64,000 nt of DNA. Source: Cardiobacterium hominis. GTDB lineage: Bacteria > Pseudomonadota > Gammaproteobacteria > Cardiobacteriales > Cardiobacteriaceae. Under the pieces are notes generated by a model that searched no databases, was not told the DNA's origin, and saw only the letters and a program-made list of their open reading frames with translations. The stretch is from the NCBI RefSeq assembly GCF_900637305.1, contig NZ_LR134365.1:62001-126000 (forward strand), in the 5' to 3' direction. This document shows positions 26,216 to 34,426 of this stretch, in pieces. The first letter of the stretch is position 1, and the number at the start of each line of letters is the position of its first letter. Position numbers and translations under genes: made by a program.

Positions 26216-27307
26216 ATGAGCATCCAAATCCGAGAGCTGCACAAAACCTACGGCGACTACCCCGCGCTGCACCCGACCGACCTCACCATCGAAAACGGCG
26301 AAATGGCGGCGCTGCTTGGCCCCTCCGGCAGCGGCAAAACCACCCTGCTGCGCCTCATCGCCGGGCTGGAAAGCGCCGACGGCGGGCAAATCCGCCTCAA
26401 TGGCCGCGACGTTACCCACGTGCCGGTGCGCGAGCGCCATATCGGCTTCGTCTTCCAGCACTACGCGCTGTTCAAGCACCTCACCGTTGCCGACAACATC
26501 GCCTTTGGTCTCACCATCCAGCCGCGCCGCGAGCGACCGGCGAAAGCGCGCATCCGCGAAAAAGTCGCGCAACTGCTCGACATGGTGCAACTTGCCGATA
26601 TGGGCAGCCGTTACCCGGCGCAACTCTCCGGCGGCCAGCAACAGCGCGTCGCTCTCGCCCGCGCGCTGGCCACCGAGCCGGAAGTCATCCTCTTTGACGA
26701 ACCCTTCGGCGCGCTGGACGTGCAAGTGCGGCACGACCTGCGCCTCTGGCTGAAAACCCTGCAACGCGAGCTGCGCTTCACCGGCGTTTTCGTCACCCAC
26801 GACCGCGAAGAAGCGCTGGAGCTGGCCGACCGCATCGTCGTCATGCGCCACGGCGCCATCGCGCAAAACGCCGACCCGCAGCAGCTTTACGCCGCGCCTG
26901 CCGACGCGCAAGTCTTCAACTTCATGAGCGACACCCGCCGCTTTCCGGCGCGGGTGGAGAACCACATCCTGCACAGTGGCCGCGGCTGGGCAAAAGCCGA
27001 GTACCCGATAGCAGACGGCGACGGCGAACTCGCCCTGCGCGTGCAGGACCTCGAACTGAGCGGCCACCCGCCCGGCCACGTGCAACTGCCGGTCATCATC
27101 GAACACAGCACCCTGCTCGGCGCCAACTACCGCCTCACCGTGAAAAACCAGGGCTGGGGCGGGGATAGCCGCTGGCAACTGCCGCTACCGGCGCAAACCT
27201 GGCTGCGCCAGCCGCTGCACCACGGTCAGCGCGTCTATCTCAAACCGCGCCGCCTCTATTTCCTGCGCACGAATGGCGCCGTTGAAGCGCTGTTCCGCGC
27301 GCTGTGA
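26216..27307 (+). CDS. cysA: Sulfate ABC transporter ATP-binding protein CysA
   Basis: The 363-residue ATPase shows Walker A GPSGSGKTTLLRLIAG, Q-loop FVFQHYALF, signature LSGGQQQRVALARAL, Walker B VILFDEPFGALD and H-loop VTHDREEALELAD. After about residue 240 comes a TOBE-like regulatory domain ending LYFLRTNGAVEALFRAL. It energises sulfate/thiosulfate import with CysT and CysW. It is the last gene of the operon and is followed by a strong bidirectional terminator. Confidence 0.95.
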   Translation: MSIQIRELHKTYGDYPALHPTDLTIENGEMAALLGPSGSGKTTLLRLIAGLESADGGQIRLNGRDVTHVPVRERHIGFVFQHYALFKHLTVADNIAFGLTIQPRRERPAKARIREKVAQLLDMVQLADMGSRYPAQLSGGQQQRVALARALATEPEVILFDEPFGALDVQVRHDLRLWLKTLQRELRFTGVFVTHDREEALELADRIVVMRHGAIAQNADPQQLYAAPADAQVFNFMSDTRRFPARVENHILHSGRGWAKAEYPIADGDGELALRVQDLELSGHPPGHVQLPVIIEHSTLLGANYRLTVKNQGWGGDSRWQLPLPAQTWLRQPLHHGQRVYLKPRRLYFLRTNGAVEALFRAL

Positions 27308-27311
27308 ATGC

Positions 27312-27345
27312 CCGCAAAAAATCCCGCCGCAGCGGGATTTTTTAT
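27312..27345. terminator. Bidirectional terminator between cysA and the DUF4139 gene
   Basis: AAAAAATCCCGC-cgc-AGCGGGATTTTTTA: perfect stem with A-run before and T-run after, placed between two convergent genes. Confidence 0.9.
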
Positions 27346-27359
27346 GGGGAGGGGTGCGG

Positions 27360-28919
27360 TTATTCGATGCCCACTAGCCGCTTGCCTTCGGGGTAGCGGA
27401 CGTCGTAGCTGTTTTCGATGCGCAGGGTGTCGCCGGCGTTTAGGGTTTTTTCCCAGAGGACGATGCCGCGCACGTTTTCGACGTTTTCTTGATCCGGTTT
27501 GGGGCTGAATTTGGGCTCGACGGTAACGTCGGTTTGGGTCGCCAGTGGCAGGCGCGCGTAGAGGCGCACGTCGCGTGCGGTTTTGCCGAGGTTGTGCAGG
27601 GTGACGGTCTGCCGTTTTTCCATGCGGTCTTTGAGGATGAGGCCGTTGCCGATGTTGTAGCCTGGCGGGATGGTGTATTGGACGTCGATGTGCGGGTCTT
27701 CGCCGAAGCTCATGATTTGCCGGCTGCTTTCGCGCATGATGCGGTCCAGCCGCAGTTGACCGATGCGGTTGCCGTCGCGGAAGAAGTTGGTGTGGCCGGG
27801 GTAGTAGGCGTAGCCGTCCGGTTGTTGCCATTCGGCGATGAGTAGTGCTTTGCTTGCCACCCAGGCGTAGGCGGCGCTGTAGAGTTTGGCGCGGCTGCGG
27901 TTTTGCCAGTAGGTGAGCTGGTAGCGGTCGCGCGAGCTCGCCAGGTTGTGCCGTCCGGGGATTTTGACGTTGAAATCGACGCCGGAGACGACGATGTCGT
28001 TGGCACTGTCGCCTTTTTCCGGGTCTTCGGCGCTGATGAGGTTCGGGCTGTTTTTGCCGCCGCTTGCGCCGATGCCAAAGGGGGCGTTGTTTTCGCCGAG
28101 GACGGTGGCGACGGTGCGGTCGGCAACGGCGACGCTGGTGCTTTGTAGTTGCGGGGTGTCCTGGTAGTCCGGCGGCGCGAAGGAGAGGCTGACTTCGACG
28201 TTGTCCCAGTCCAGCCCGCTTTGTTGGACGACTTGGGCGTAGGCTCGGATGTCGAGCTCGTTGGTTTCGGTGTTGAGGCTGAATTCGCTGTAGGGCTGCC
28301 AGTAGGCTTTGTCGGTGCGTTCGCGCAGGGTGAGGGTGACTTCGCCGATGCGGTCGCTGTAGATGTCGAACACGCCTGCGTATTGGCGGCTGTCGCGGCC
28401 TTTATTCTGCCAGGCGAGTTGTTCTTGTAGTTGTTTGAGTTCGTCTTGTTGTTCGCGCTCGGTTTTGAGCAGGTCTTCGCGCAGGCGGGCGAGGGTGTCC
28501 AGCTGGCGCTGCACTTCGCTGACGGAGCTGCCGTGGCCTTGCAGGCGCTGGATGAGGGCGCGGCTCATGTCGCGGTTGTCTTCGATGCTTTGCCGGGTGA
28601 TGGTCAGTGCCTGTTCGGCTTCGTCTGCCTGGTGGACCAGCGGTTCGCTGGCGTCTTGTGTCGGCAGCGGCCGCATGCCCTGGCCGGTCAGGCGCGCGCC
28701 GTTGATGCTGAGGGAGACGTTGGCGATGTTGTCGCTCAGGAGCGGCGAGACGATGATGCGGTGCATGCCCTGTTTGTGGACGGTGACCTTGGCTTCGCGC
28801 ACGAGTTCGGCTTCACGGCTGTAGAGTTTGGCGGTGACGACGGGCGCGTCGAGGTAGTAGTCTTCGGCGTGGGCGATGGTCGTGATGAGTGTCAGCAGGG
28901 CGGCCAACCATAGGCGCAT
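27360..28919 (-). CDS. DUF4139 (MuiA-like) periplasmic protein
   Basis: The 519-residue protein has a signal peptide (LAALLTLITTIAHA). The N-terminal third fits DUF4140 (VTAKLYSREAELVREAKVTV). A coiled-coil stretch with Glu/Gln/Leu heptads follows (LREDLLKTEREQQDELKQLQ). The C-terminal half fits DUF4139: AYWQPYSEFSLNTETNELDI, WVASKALLIAEWQQPDGYAYYPG and LYARLPLATQTDVTV. Similar proteins are annotated as mucoidy inhibitor MuiA-like but have no proven activity. The gene is monocistronic, convergent with cysA. Confidence 0.82.
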   Translation of the reverse strand: MRLWLAALLTLITTIAHAEDYYLDAPVVTAKLYSREAELVREAKVTVHKQGMHRIIVSPLLSDNIANVSLSINGARLTGQGMRPLPTQDASEPLVHQADEAEQALTITRQSIEDNRDMSRALIQRLQGHGSSVSEVQRQLDTLARLREDLLKTEREQQDELKQLQEQLAWQNKGRDSRQYAGVFDIYSDRIGEVTLTLRERTDKAYWQPYSEFSLNTETNELDIRAYAQVVQQSGLDWDNVEVSLSFAPPDYQDTPQLQSTSVAVADRTVATVLGENNAPFGIGASGGKNSPNLISAEDPEKGDSANDIVVSGVDFNVKIPGRHNLASSRDRYQLTYWQNRSRAKLYSAAYAWVASKALLIAEWQQPDGYAYYPGHTNFFRDGNRIGQLRLDRIMRESSRQIMSFGEDPHIDVQYTIPPGYNIGNGLILKDRMEKRQTVTLHNLGKTARDVRLYARLPLATQTDVTVEPKFSPKPDQENVENVRGIVLWEKTLNAGDTLRIENSYDVRYPEGKRLVGIE

Positions 28920-28962
28920 GTTTTCATTCCTCGTTTTCTGAACGCGGCTATGATAGCAGATA

Positions 28963-29005
28963 GGCTTTCCATCTTGTCATAATTTATTCATTGTGATGGA
29001 AAGCC
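28963..29005. repeat. 11-bp inverted repeat between two minus-strand genes
   Basis: GGCTTTCCATC and GATGGAAAGCC are perfectly complementary around a 21-nt AT-rich centre. It lies behind the D-2-hydroxyacid dehydrogenase gene and 44 nt before the DUF4139 gene. It could be a terminator without T-run or an operator. Confidence 0.5.
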
Positions 29006-29016
29006 CTGGGTGTGGT

Positions 29017-29958
29017 TTAGGCGGCGGCAATCCAGGCGCTCATTTGCGCGCTGAGGATGCGCCACAGTTCTTGTTGTGCACCGATGCTCGCCCAGGCGTT
29101 GTGCGGGGTGTAGAGGACGCGCGGGTGGTCGCGCAGGGTGAGCAGCGGTTCGTCGGCGGGCGGTGGTTCGTCGGGGAAGACGTCGCTGACGTAACCAAGC
29201 AGTTTGCCCGCGTTCAGCGCGGCGACGACGGCGGCGCTGTCGGCGACCGGGCCGCGCGCCATGTTGAGGATGAGCGGCTGGCGCTGGCAAAGCGCGAGGG
29301 TGTCGGCGTTCAGCAAGTGATGCGAGGCGTCGTTGAGCGGGCAGTGCAGGCTGATGATGTCGGCGCGGGCGAAGACGTCGTCGAACGGTGTGTACTGCGG
29401 CGAACGCGGCGCGGTACCCCGGCGCTCTGCCCATAGCACGTTCATGCCGAAGACGCGCGCGATTTCGGTCACGCGCTTGCCGATGTTGCCGGTGCCGACG
29501 ATGCCGAGCGTTTTCCCTGCGAGGTCGATAATCGGCAGTTCGTTCAGGCAGAAGCGGCCGTCGCGCTGCCAGTCGCCGTTTATCACTGCCTGATGGTAGG
29601 GCAAGAGGCCGCGCAATGCGGCGAGGATGGCGGCGAAGGTGTGTTCGGCGACCGAGGTGGTGGAGTAACCGGCGACGTTGGCGAGTTGCACGCCGTGGTC
29701 TTTGCAGGCGTCGGCATCGACGTTATTGACGCCGGTCGCGGCGACTTGAATCAGCTTCAAATCGGGCGACTGGGCGATGACGTCGCGTGTCAGCAAAACT
29801 TTGTTGCTGATGGCGATTTGCGCGCCGCGCAGGCGTTCGACGACGGTCGCGGTGTCGTTCGGCGTGGCGTCGTACACCTGCCAGTCAGTCACGCCCGCAG
29901 GCGCAGGCAGGTCAATGGTCGGCGAAAAAGTGTTGCGGTCAAGAAATACGGCTTTCAT
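29017..29958 (-). CDS. D-2-hydroxyacid dehydrogenase (HprA-like)
   Basis: The 313-residue NAD-dependent enzyme has the Rossmann motif LGIVGTGNIGKRVTEIARVFGM. The catalytic Arg is probably in NMARGPVAD, the Glu in DVFPDEPPP, and the His in YTPHNAWAS. The N-terminal catalytic half contains VAATGVNNVDADACKD, typical of the glycerate/hydroxypyruvate reductase branch. It probably interconverts a 2-keto acid and D-2-hydroxyacid; glycerate or a similar small substrate is the likeliest. GGAGA precedes the ATG. Confidence 0.87.
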   Translation of the reverse strand: MKAVFLDRNTFSPTIDLPAPAGVTDWQVYDATPNDTATVVERLRGAQIAISNKVLLTRDVIAQSPDLKLIQVAATGVNNVDADACKDHGVQLANVAGYSTTSVAEHTFAAILAALRGLLPYHQAVINGDWQRDGRFCLNELPIIDLAGKTLGIVGTGNIGKRVTEIARVFGMNVLWAERRGTAPRSPQYTPFDDVFARADIISLHCPLNDASHHLLNADTLALCQRQPLILNMARGPVADSAAVVAALNAGKLLGYVSDVFPDEPPPADEPLLTLRDHPRVLYTPHNAWASIGAQQELWRILSAQMSAWIAAA

Positions 29959-30033
29959 GCGGGTCTCCGGTGCGTGAAGGAAGCGCTATCTTACGAAGTT
30001 CTCGCCGCGCTGTCTTGTCCCGTCCATACAACA

Positions 30034-30057
30034 AACCCGCGTCGGGAAAACGCGGGC
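30034..30057 (-). terminator. Secondary hairpin upstream of the dehydrogenase gene
   Basis: CCCGCG and CGCGGG pair around a 9-nt loop; on the minus strand TTTGTTG follows. It is probably a second stop for transcripts leaving the metallophosphoesterase gene. Confidence 0.45.
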
Positions 30058-30093
30058 GCTGGTGAAAAAAGCTACGGAACTGCCTGTACGAAC

Positions 30094-30124
30094 ATTAAAA
30101 AAGGCTCGCATCCCTGCGAGCCTG
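30094..30124 (-). terminator. Terminator after the metallophosphoesterase gene
   Basis: On the minus strand GGCTCGCA-ggga-TGCGAGCC is followed by TTTTTTAA, about 70 nt past the stop codon. Confidence 0.85.
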
Positions 30125-30193
30125 GTACCATTTCATCGTCCTGATGAGCGTATTATACATACAACAAACGGGATAACAAGATGTAATTCGTCC

Positions 30194-31282
30194 TCAATCT
30201 TTCCGCCCCGTGACATCAATCACCAGCACCTCCGAGCGCGACCCCAGCCGCAGCGGCACGCCCCAGAAACCATAGCCGGACGAGACAAAAATTTCTTTAC
30301 CCTCAATCTGTTCATGCCCGTAGTGCAAGCGGTAAAGCGCGCGCACGATGAAATTGGCGGGGAACACCTGCCCGTTGTGCGCATGGCCGGAAAGCTGAAT
30401 ATCCATCGGCGTCCGCGCATTCCCGACAATCTCCGTCGGGCGGTGGTCCAGCACCAGCACCGGCAAATCGCGGCGTACATCCCTTAACAACGCGGCGAGC
30501 GGGGGGCGGGCGCTGTTCATATCATCATCGCGGCCGACCACCACGGCGCGCTCACCCACCACCACCACCGCATCGCGCAATACCTGCACCCCGCCTTCGC
30601 GCAAAGCGCGCGCGTTCTCGTCGGCATCGCCGTAAAACTCATGATTGCCGAGCGTGCCGAACACGCCAAGCGGCGCGTGCAGCGCCTGCAAATGCGGCAC
30701 CATCCCCTCCGCATAAAACGCCTCCGGCTTGTCATTAATAATATCGCCGGGCAGGAGGATGATATCCACCTGTTCCGCGGCGAAAATCGCCGCGAGACGA
30801 TCCAGCTCGCGCGCGCCAAAGAAAAAACCGCTGTCCAGATGCAAATCGGTGGCGACGCCGATGCGTAGCGGTTGCGCCAGCGGCTTGTCGAGCGCGACCG
30901 CATAATGACGCACCACCGTGCTGTTCGCATTGAAAAAACCCCAGGCGAACAGCGCGCCGAAAGCCGTCGGCAAAAAGACGCGCAACGCCGTCGCCGCCTG
31001 CTGCGGCGCGAAAGGCTTGGCGAGGCGATACAGCACGAAGCCGACGACCGCCGCCATGAACCACAGCCACAGCAGGGCAATCAGCCACGCCTGCGCGATA
31101 AAAAGCGGCGGAAAGAGGCGCGACAACGCCAGCAGCGACAAACCGTTACCGGTGACAAACACCGCCGCCGTCAGCCAACGCCGCCGCTTCTCGCCCGCCA
31201 AAAAACGCAGCGAGCGCGCAAACACCCACAGCAACAACTGCAAGACCGCCAGCACCAACACGGCAAACAACCAACGAGGCAT
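30194..31282 (-). CDS. Membrane-anchored metallophosphoesterase
   Basis: The 362-residue protein has four N-terminal membrane helices (about 1-130) and a calcineurin-like phosphoesterase domain. Motif blocks are IGVATDLHLDSG, LPGDIINDK, TLGNHEFYGD, VLDHRP and LSGHAHNGQ, which supply the two-metal ligands. The order resembles YkuE/YaeI-type phosphoesterases, some of which act on lipid phosphates. AGGAG precedes the ATG at 31282. It is divergent from gloA with a 49-bp gap. The substrate cannot be told. Confidence 0.88.
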   Translation of the reverse strand: MPRWLFAVLVLAVLQLLLWVFARSLRFLAGEKRRRWLTAAVFVTGNGLSLLALSRLFPPLFIAQAWLIALLWLWFMAAVVGFVLYRLAKPFAPQQAATALRVFLPTAFGALFAWGFFNANSTVVRHYAVALDKPLAQPLRIGVATDLHLDSGFFFGARELDRLAAIFAAEQVDIILLPGDIINDKPEAFYAEGMVPHLQALHAPLGVFGTLGNHEFYGDADENARALREGGVQVLRDAVVVVGERAVVVGRDDDMNSARPPLAALLRDVRRDLPVLVLDHRPTEIVGNARTPMDIQLSGHAHNGQVFPANFIVRALYRLHYGHEQIEGKEIFVSSGYGFWGVPLRLGSRSEVLVIDVTGRKD

Positions 31283-31331
31283 AAAAACTCCTAGTAAAAT
31301 GGGCGCGCATCATAAACCAACGGAGACACCA

Positions 31332-31844
31332 ATGAGCTTCACCGCCCCCACCGCGCCCGGCGCCACCCAAGAACACCGCCCGGAAACCCGCGGCTTCACC
31401 TACAACCACACCATGCTGCGCGTCAAAGACCCGGCCAAATCGCTGGACTTCTACACCCGCATCCTCGGCATGACGCTCCTGCGCAAAAGCGACTACGAAG
31501 GCGGCAAATTCAGCCTCTACTTCCTCGCCATGCTGCGCGGCGACGAAAACATCCCGGAAGACGAAGAAGCGCGCCGCGCCTGGATTGCGCGACAAAGCGG
31601 CATCCTGGAGCTGACCCACAACTGGGGCAGCGAAACCGACCCCGCCTTCCACTATCACAACGGCAACAGCGAACCGCGCGGCTTCGGCCACATCTGCATC
31701 AGCGTGCCGGATTTCGACGCCGCCATCCGCTGGTTTGACCAAAATAACGTCCCCTACCAAAAACGCCCGGAAGACGGCACGATGCGCCACATCGCCTTCA
31801 TCAAAGACCCGGACGACTACTGGGTAGAAATCATCAAGGGCTAA
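31332..31844 (+). CDS. gloA: Lactoylglutathione lyase (glyoxalase I), eukaryote-type length
   Basis: The 170-residue protein starts at the ATG after ACGGAGA. A VOC fold is seen in YNHTMLRVKDPAKSLDFYTRILGM, the metal-site Glu in LELTHNWGSE, GHICISVPD, and the final DPDDYWVEII. It converts the hemithioacetal of methylglyoxal and glutathione to S-lactoylglutathione. The about 35-residue longer N-terminus and the IPEDEEARRAWIARQSG insert put it in the zinc-type branch (human/yeast, Pseudomonas GloA3) rather than the short Ni-type E. coli branch. Confidence 0.93.
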   Translation: MSFTAPTAPGATQEHRPETRGFTYNHTMLRVKDPAKSLDFYTRILGMTLLRKSDYEGGKFSLYFLAMLRGDENIPEDEEARRAWIARQSGILELTHNWGSETDPAFHYHNGNSEPRGFGHICISVPDFDAAIRWFDQNNVPYQKRPEDGTMRHIAFIKDPDDYWVEIIKG

Positions 31845-32038
31845 CATTTGCCGGTGCGCCTTCACCGCCGCATCTACAAACCACAAAAAGCCCCGGACAT
31901 ACCGGGGCTTTTGCTTGGCATCCATGATGAAATTCGTGATACCGCGCATAACACAGCCCGCCGCGGCAAAAACAACACTTGCAACCCTTTTATTACCGAT
32001 AAATAATGCGCCGAGTTTCTGACAACAAGGGGAAAACC

Positions 32039-34000
32039 ATGCAAAAACACTGGAAACACGCGCTTTACGCCACGATAGCCGCCTGCGGCCTCTATGGGCA
32101 AATGGTCATGGCGCAGGGACCCATCGAGAAAATCCCGCGGGCCGGTACGCAGGCGCGTTACCACGTCGGCGACAGCATCCAGGCGGGCAGCGGCGTTTAC
32201 GGCAACTATCAAATTACCGGGCGCGGCTGGTACCGCGACGGACAAAAAATCGGCGACGGCCAGACTTACCGCCCCACCGCTGCCGATGCCGGACACAAAA
32301 TCGCCTACGCCGAAGAAATCCGCGACCCGAAAACCGGGAAAAAATACAAAGTCTTCAGCTATACCGTCGAAATCAGCGACGGCGCGACCGCACTTGCCAA
32401 CAAAGACCCGGCACTTTCCACCGGCGTGAAAAGCCCGCACGTGGGCGAAACCGTGAGCGGCATCGCCGGACAATATGAAGGCACCATCGTCGGCGGCGGC
32501 TGGTTTATCGGCACGCGCACCAACCAAATGCAAAAAGTCGCCAGCGGCAGCCAATACAAAATCCAGCCGAATGACGCAGGCAAACTGCTGGCATACCGCG
32601 AAGAAGTCCGCAGCGCACAGGGACGGATAAGCGTCTTTTCCACACTGCCGGTGCGCATCGCCGCCAAAAACGAAACATCGCCCACACCCGGTAACGACAA
32701 CGATATCTGCGCAGCCATTACCGCACGACAAACACCGCTTATTGCCGGCATGGACATTCAGCCATTGCCCGATACCCCCCTGCCGGAAAAAGGCGTCGCC
32801 ACCCTTGAGCCAACCTATAAAACCTGCCTGGTGCGTATCACCGACACTGGCTCGCTCAAACAAAACAACTTCAACTTCCGCCGCAATATCTATTCGCGCA
32901 GCCAGGCATTCAATGCCGATAACAGCAAAATGATTCTGATGGATCAGGCAGGATTCTGGTATCTCTATGATGCCCAAACCGGCAAAGAAATCCGCGCACT
33001 CAAAGACTTTCAGGGCGCAGAAGGATTGCCGCACCATATAGCTGGCGGTAATGCCGAGCCGCAATGGCATGCGAGCGATCCCAATACCCTTTATTTCATG
33101 AACGAGAACGGCGTCGGCATGAAACTCTTTAGCGTCGATATCGGCAAAAACCAAGTATCACTTGCCGCCGATATGGGCGCAGAAATCCGCAAATACTGGA
33201 ATGTAGCCGATATCGCCACAACCCGCTCCGAAGGCTCGCCCTCAAGCGATGGCCGCTATTGGTGTCTGCTCGCGCGCGACAGTACCAGCTGGAAAACCCA
33301 TGGCGTCTTTGTCTGGGACATACAACAACAACAAATCATCGGCCATCTCGATACCCCTGACGGCGCGCCTGACCACGTCAGCATGAGCCCCAGCGGCGAA
33401 TATTGCGTCATCTCCGGCGATGACCAGACAGGAACGCGCGCCTATGACCGCAAATTCCAAAACTTCACCCAACTGCACCAAAAATCTGAGCATTCCGATA
33501 TCGCACTGAACAAAGCAGGACAAGACGTTTACGTCTCCATTGACTACCAAAGCAGCGGCGGCGATATCTTTATGACCAACCTCAAAACCGGCAAACAAAC
33601 CGTATTATTCCCAAGCTATCTCAACGGCACGGCGACCGCCATTCACATTTCCGGTAAAGCATTCCGCAAACCGGGCTGGGTTTTAATTTCTACCTATGCC
33701 GAGCAGAAAGGCGATCAATTCAATCTGCGCCGGGAAAACCGCCAATGGCTGCACCGCAAAATCTTTGCCGTCAGCCTGGAAGATACGCCCAAAATCTATT
33801 CCATCGCCAATGCCGATAGCGAACATTTTTACCCGCAATTACCAGAAGGAATGAATGATTCGGCAAATTACTGGCTGGAGCCGCACGCAACCGTCAATCA
33901 GGATTTCACCCGAATCCTCTTTAATTCCGGTTGGAACCGCATGAATGGTGAAGTGGACAATTTCATGATTGCCTTGCCGAAAAATGCCTTGCCGGATTAA
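32039..34000 (+). CDS. Large secreted protein with two N-terminal repeats and a propeller-like C-terminus
   Basis: The product has 653 residues from the ATG at 32039 (AGGGGAA upstream), with a signal peptide ending near VMAQG. Residues about 15-180 hold two related repeats of about 75 residues: VGDSIQAGSGVYGNYQITGRGWY...AYAEEI and VGETVSGIAGQYEGTIVGGGWF...AYREEV, probably Ig-like beta domains. The remaining about 400 residues have periodic WD/TolB-like motifs (SKMILMDQAGFWYLYDAQTG, HGVFVWDIQQQQIIGHLDT, GGDIFMTNLKTGKQTVL), suggesting a beta-propeller. There is no catalytic signature. Possibly a binding or adhesion protein; I do not recognise a named family. Confidence 0.7.
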   Translation: MQKHWKHALYATIAACGLYGQMVMAQGPIEKIPRAGTQARYHVGDSIQAGSGVYGNYQITGRGWYRDGQKIGDGQTYRPTAADAGHKIAYAEEIRDPKTGKKYKVFSYTVEISDGATALANKDPALSTGVKSPHVGETVSGIAGQYEGTIVGGGWFIGTRTNQMQKVASGSQYKIQPNDAGKLLAYREEVRSAQGRISVFSTLPVRIAAKNETSPTPGNDNDICAAITARQTPLIAGMDIQPLPDTPLPEKGVATLEPTYKTCLVRITDTGSLKQNNFNFRRNIYSRSQAFNADNSKMILMDQAGFWYLYDAQTGKEIRALKDFQGAEGLPHHIAGGNAEPQWHASDPNTLYFMNENGVGMKLFSVDIGKNQVSLAADMGAEIRKYWNVADIATTRSEGSPSSDGRYWCLLARDSTSWKTHGVFVWDIQQQQIIGHLDTPDGAPDHVSMSPSGEYCVISGDDQTGTRAYDRKFQNFTQLHQKSEHSDIALNKAGQDVYVSIDYQSSGGDIFMTNLKTGKQTVLFPSYLNGTATAIHISGKAFRKPGWVLISTYAEQKGDQFNLRRENRQWLHRKIFAVSLEDTPKIYSIANADSEHFYPQLPEGMNDSANYWLEPHATVNQDFTRILFNSGWNRMNGEVDNFMIALPKNALPD

Positions 34001-34014
34001 ATACCATCCAGCAC

Positions 34015-34042
34015 AAAAAGCCGGAGCATTGCTCCGGCTTTT
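34015..34042 (+). terminator. Terminator after the secreted propeller-like protein
   Basis: AAAAAGCCGGAGC-att-GCTCCGGCTTTT: 8-bp GC-rich stem plus A- and T-runs. Confidence 0.88.
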
Positions 34043-34060
34043 CTCTAGCAGAATACACAG

Positions 34061-34095
34061 AAAAACAAAAAGCGCCTTTACGGCGCTTTCTAAAA
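34061..34095 (-). terminator. Terminator of the tRNA operon
   Basis: On the minus strand AAAGCGCC-gtaaa-GGCGCTTTTTGTTTTT begins 4 nt after the tRNA-His CCA end. Confidence 0.85.
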
Positions 34096-34098
34096 AAC

Positions 34099-34176
34099 TG
34101 GGGTGGATGATGGGAATCGAACCCACGACCTCCGGAATCACAATCCGGCGCTCTAACCATCTGAGCTACACCCACC
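34099..34176 (-). tRNA. tRNA-His (GTG)
   Basis: The minus-strand cloverleaf has anticodon GTG within TTGTGAT and a 7-bp acceptor stem (GTGGGTG with CATCCAC). It also has the extra 5' G(-1) opposite C73 that marks tRNA-His, the T-arm GTGGGTTCGATTCCCAT and an encoded CCA. It is the last tRNA of the three-gene cluster. Confidence 0.97.
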
Positions 34177-34194
34177 ATTTGTAAAAATCCTATT

Positions 34195-34271
34195 TGGCGC
34201 ACCCGACAGGACTCGAACCTGTAACCTACGGCTTAGAAGGCCGTTGCTCTATCCGGTTGAGCTACGGGCAC
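34195..34271 (-). tRNA. tRNA-Arg (TCT)
   Basis: The minus-strand cloverleaf of 77 nt has anticodon TCT in TTCTAAG, D-arm AGCTCAACCGGATAGAGC, T-arm ACAGGTTCGAGTCCTGT and an encoded CCA. It reads AGA/AGG codons, which are rare in the surrounding GC-rich genes. Confidence 0.97.
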
Positions 34272-34283
34272 GTTTCGGGTTGC

Positions 34284-34360
34284 TGGTCGGAGTAGAGGGA
34301 TTTGAACCCCCGACCCCCTGGTCCCAAACCAGATGCGCTACCAGACTGCGCTATACTCCG
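34284..34360 (-). tRNA. tRNA-Pro (TGG)
   Basis: The minus-strand cloverleaf of 77 nt has anticodon TGG in TTTGGGA, acceptor CGGAGTA pairing with TACTCCG, T-loop GGTTCAAATCC and an encoded CCA. It is first in the transcript, closest to the promoter. Confidence 0.97.
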
Positions 34361-34378
34361 CCACAGGATGAGGCGCGC

Positions 34379-34407
34379 ATTTTAGTGAGCGCCCCCGGTG
34401 TCGTCAA
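34379..34407 (-). promoter_or_regulatory. Promoter of the tRNA-Pro-Arg-His operon
   Basis: On the minus strand TTGACG (34407-34402) and TAAAAT (34384-34379) are separated by exactly 17 nt. They are followed by a GC-rich discriminator (GCGCGCC), as in stringently controlled stable-RNA promoters. The -35 box abuts a small palindrome (AAGCGC-gaaaa-GCGCTT) just behind the ybiO stop. Confidence 0.8.
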
Positions 34408-34426
34408 GCGCTTTTCGCGCTTTTTC

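Noticed and set aside
30130..30180. CTGATGAG motif resembling a hammerhead ribozyme core
   Set aside because: No GAAA element or three-stem arrangement follows; the match is only seven bases.
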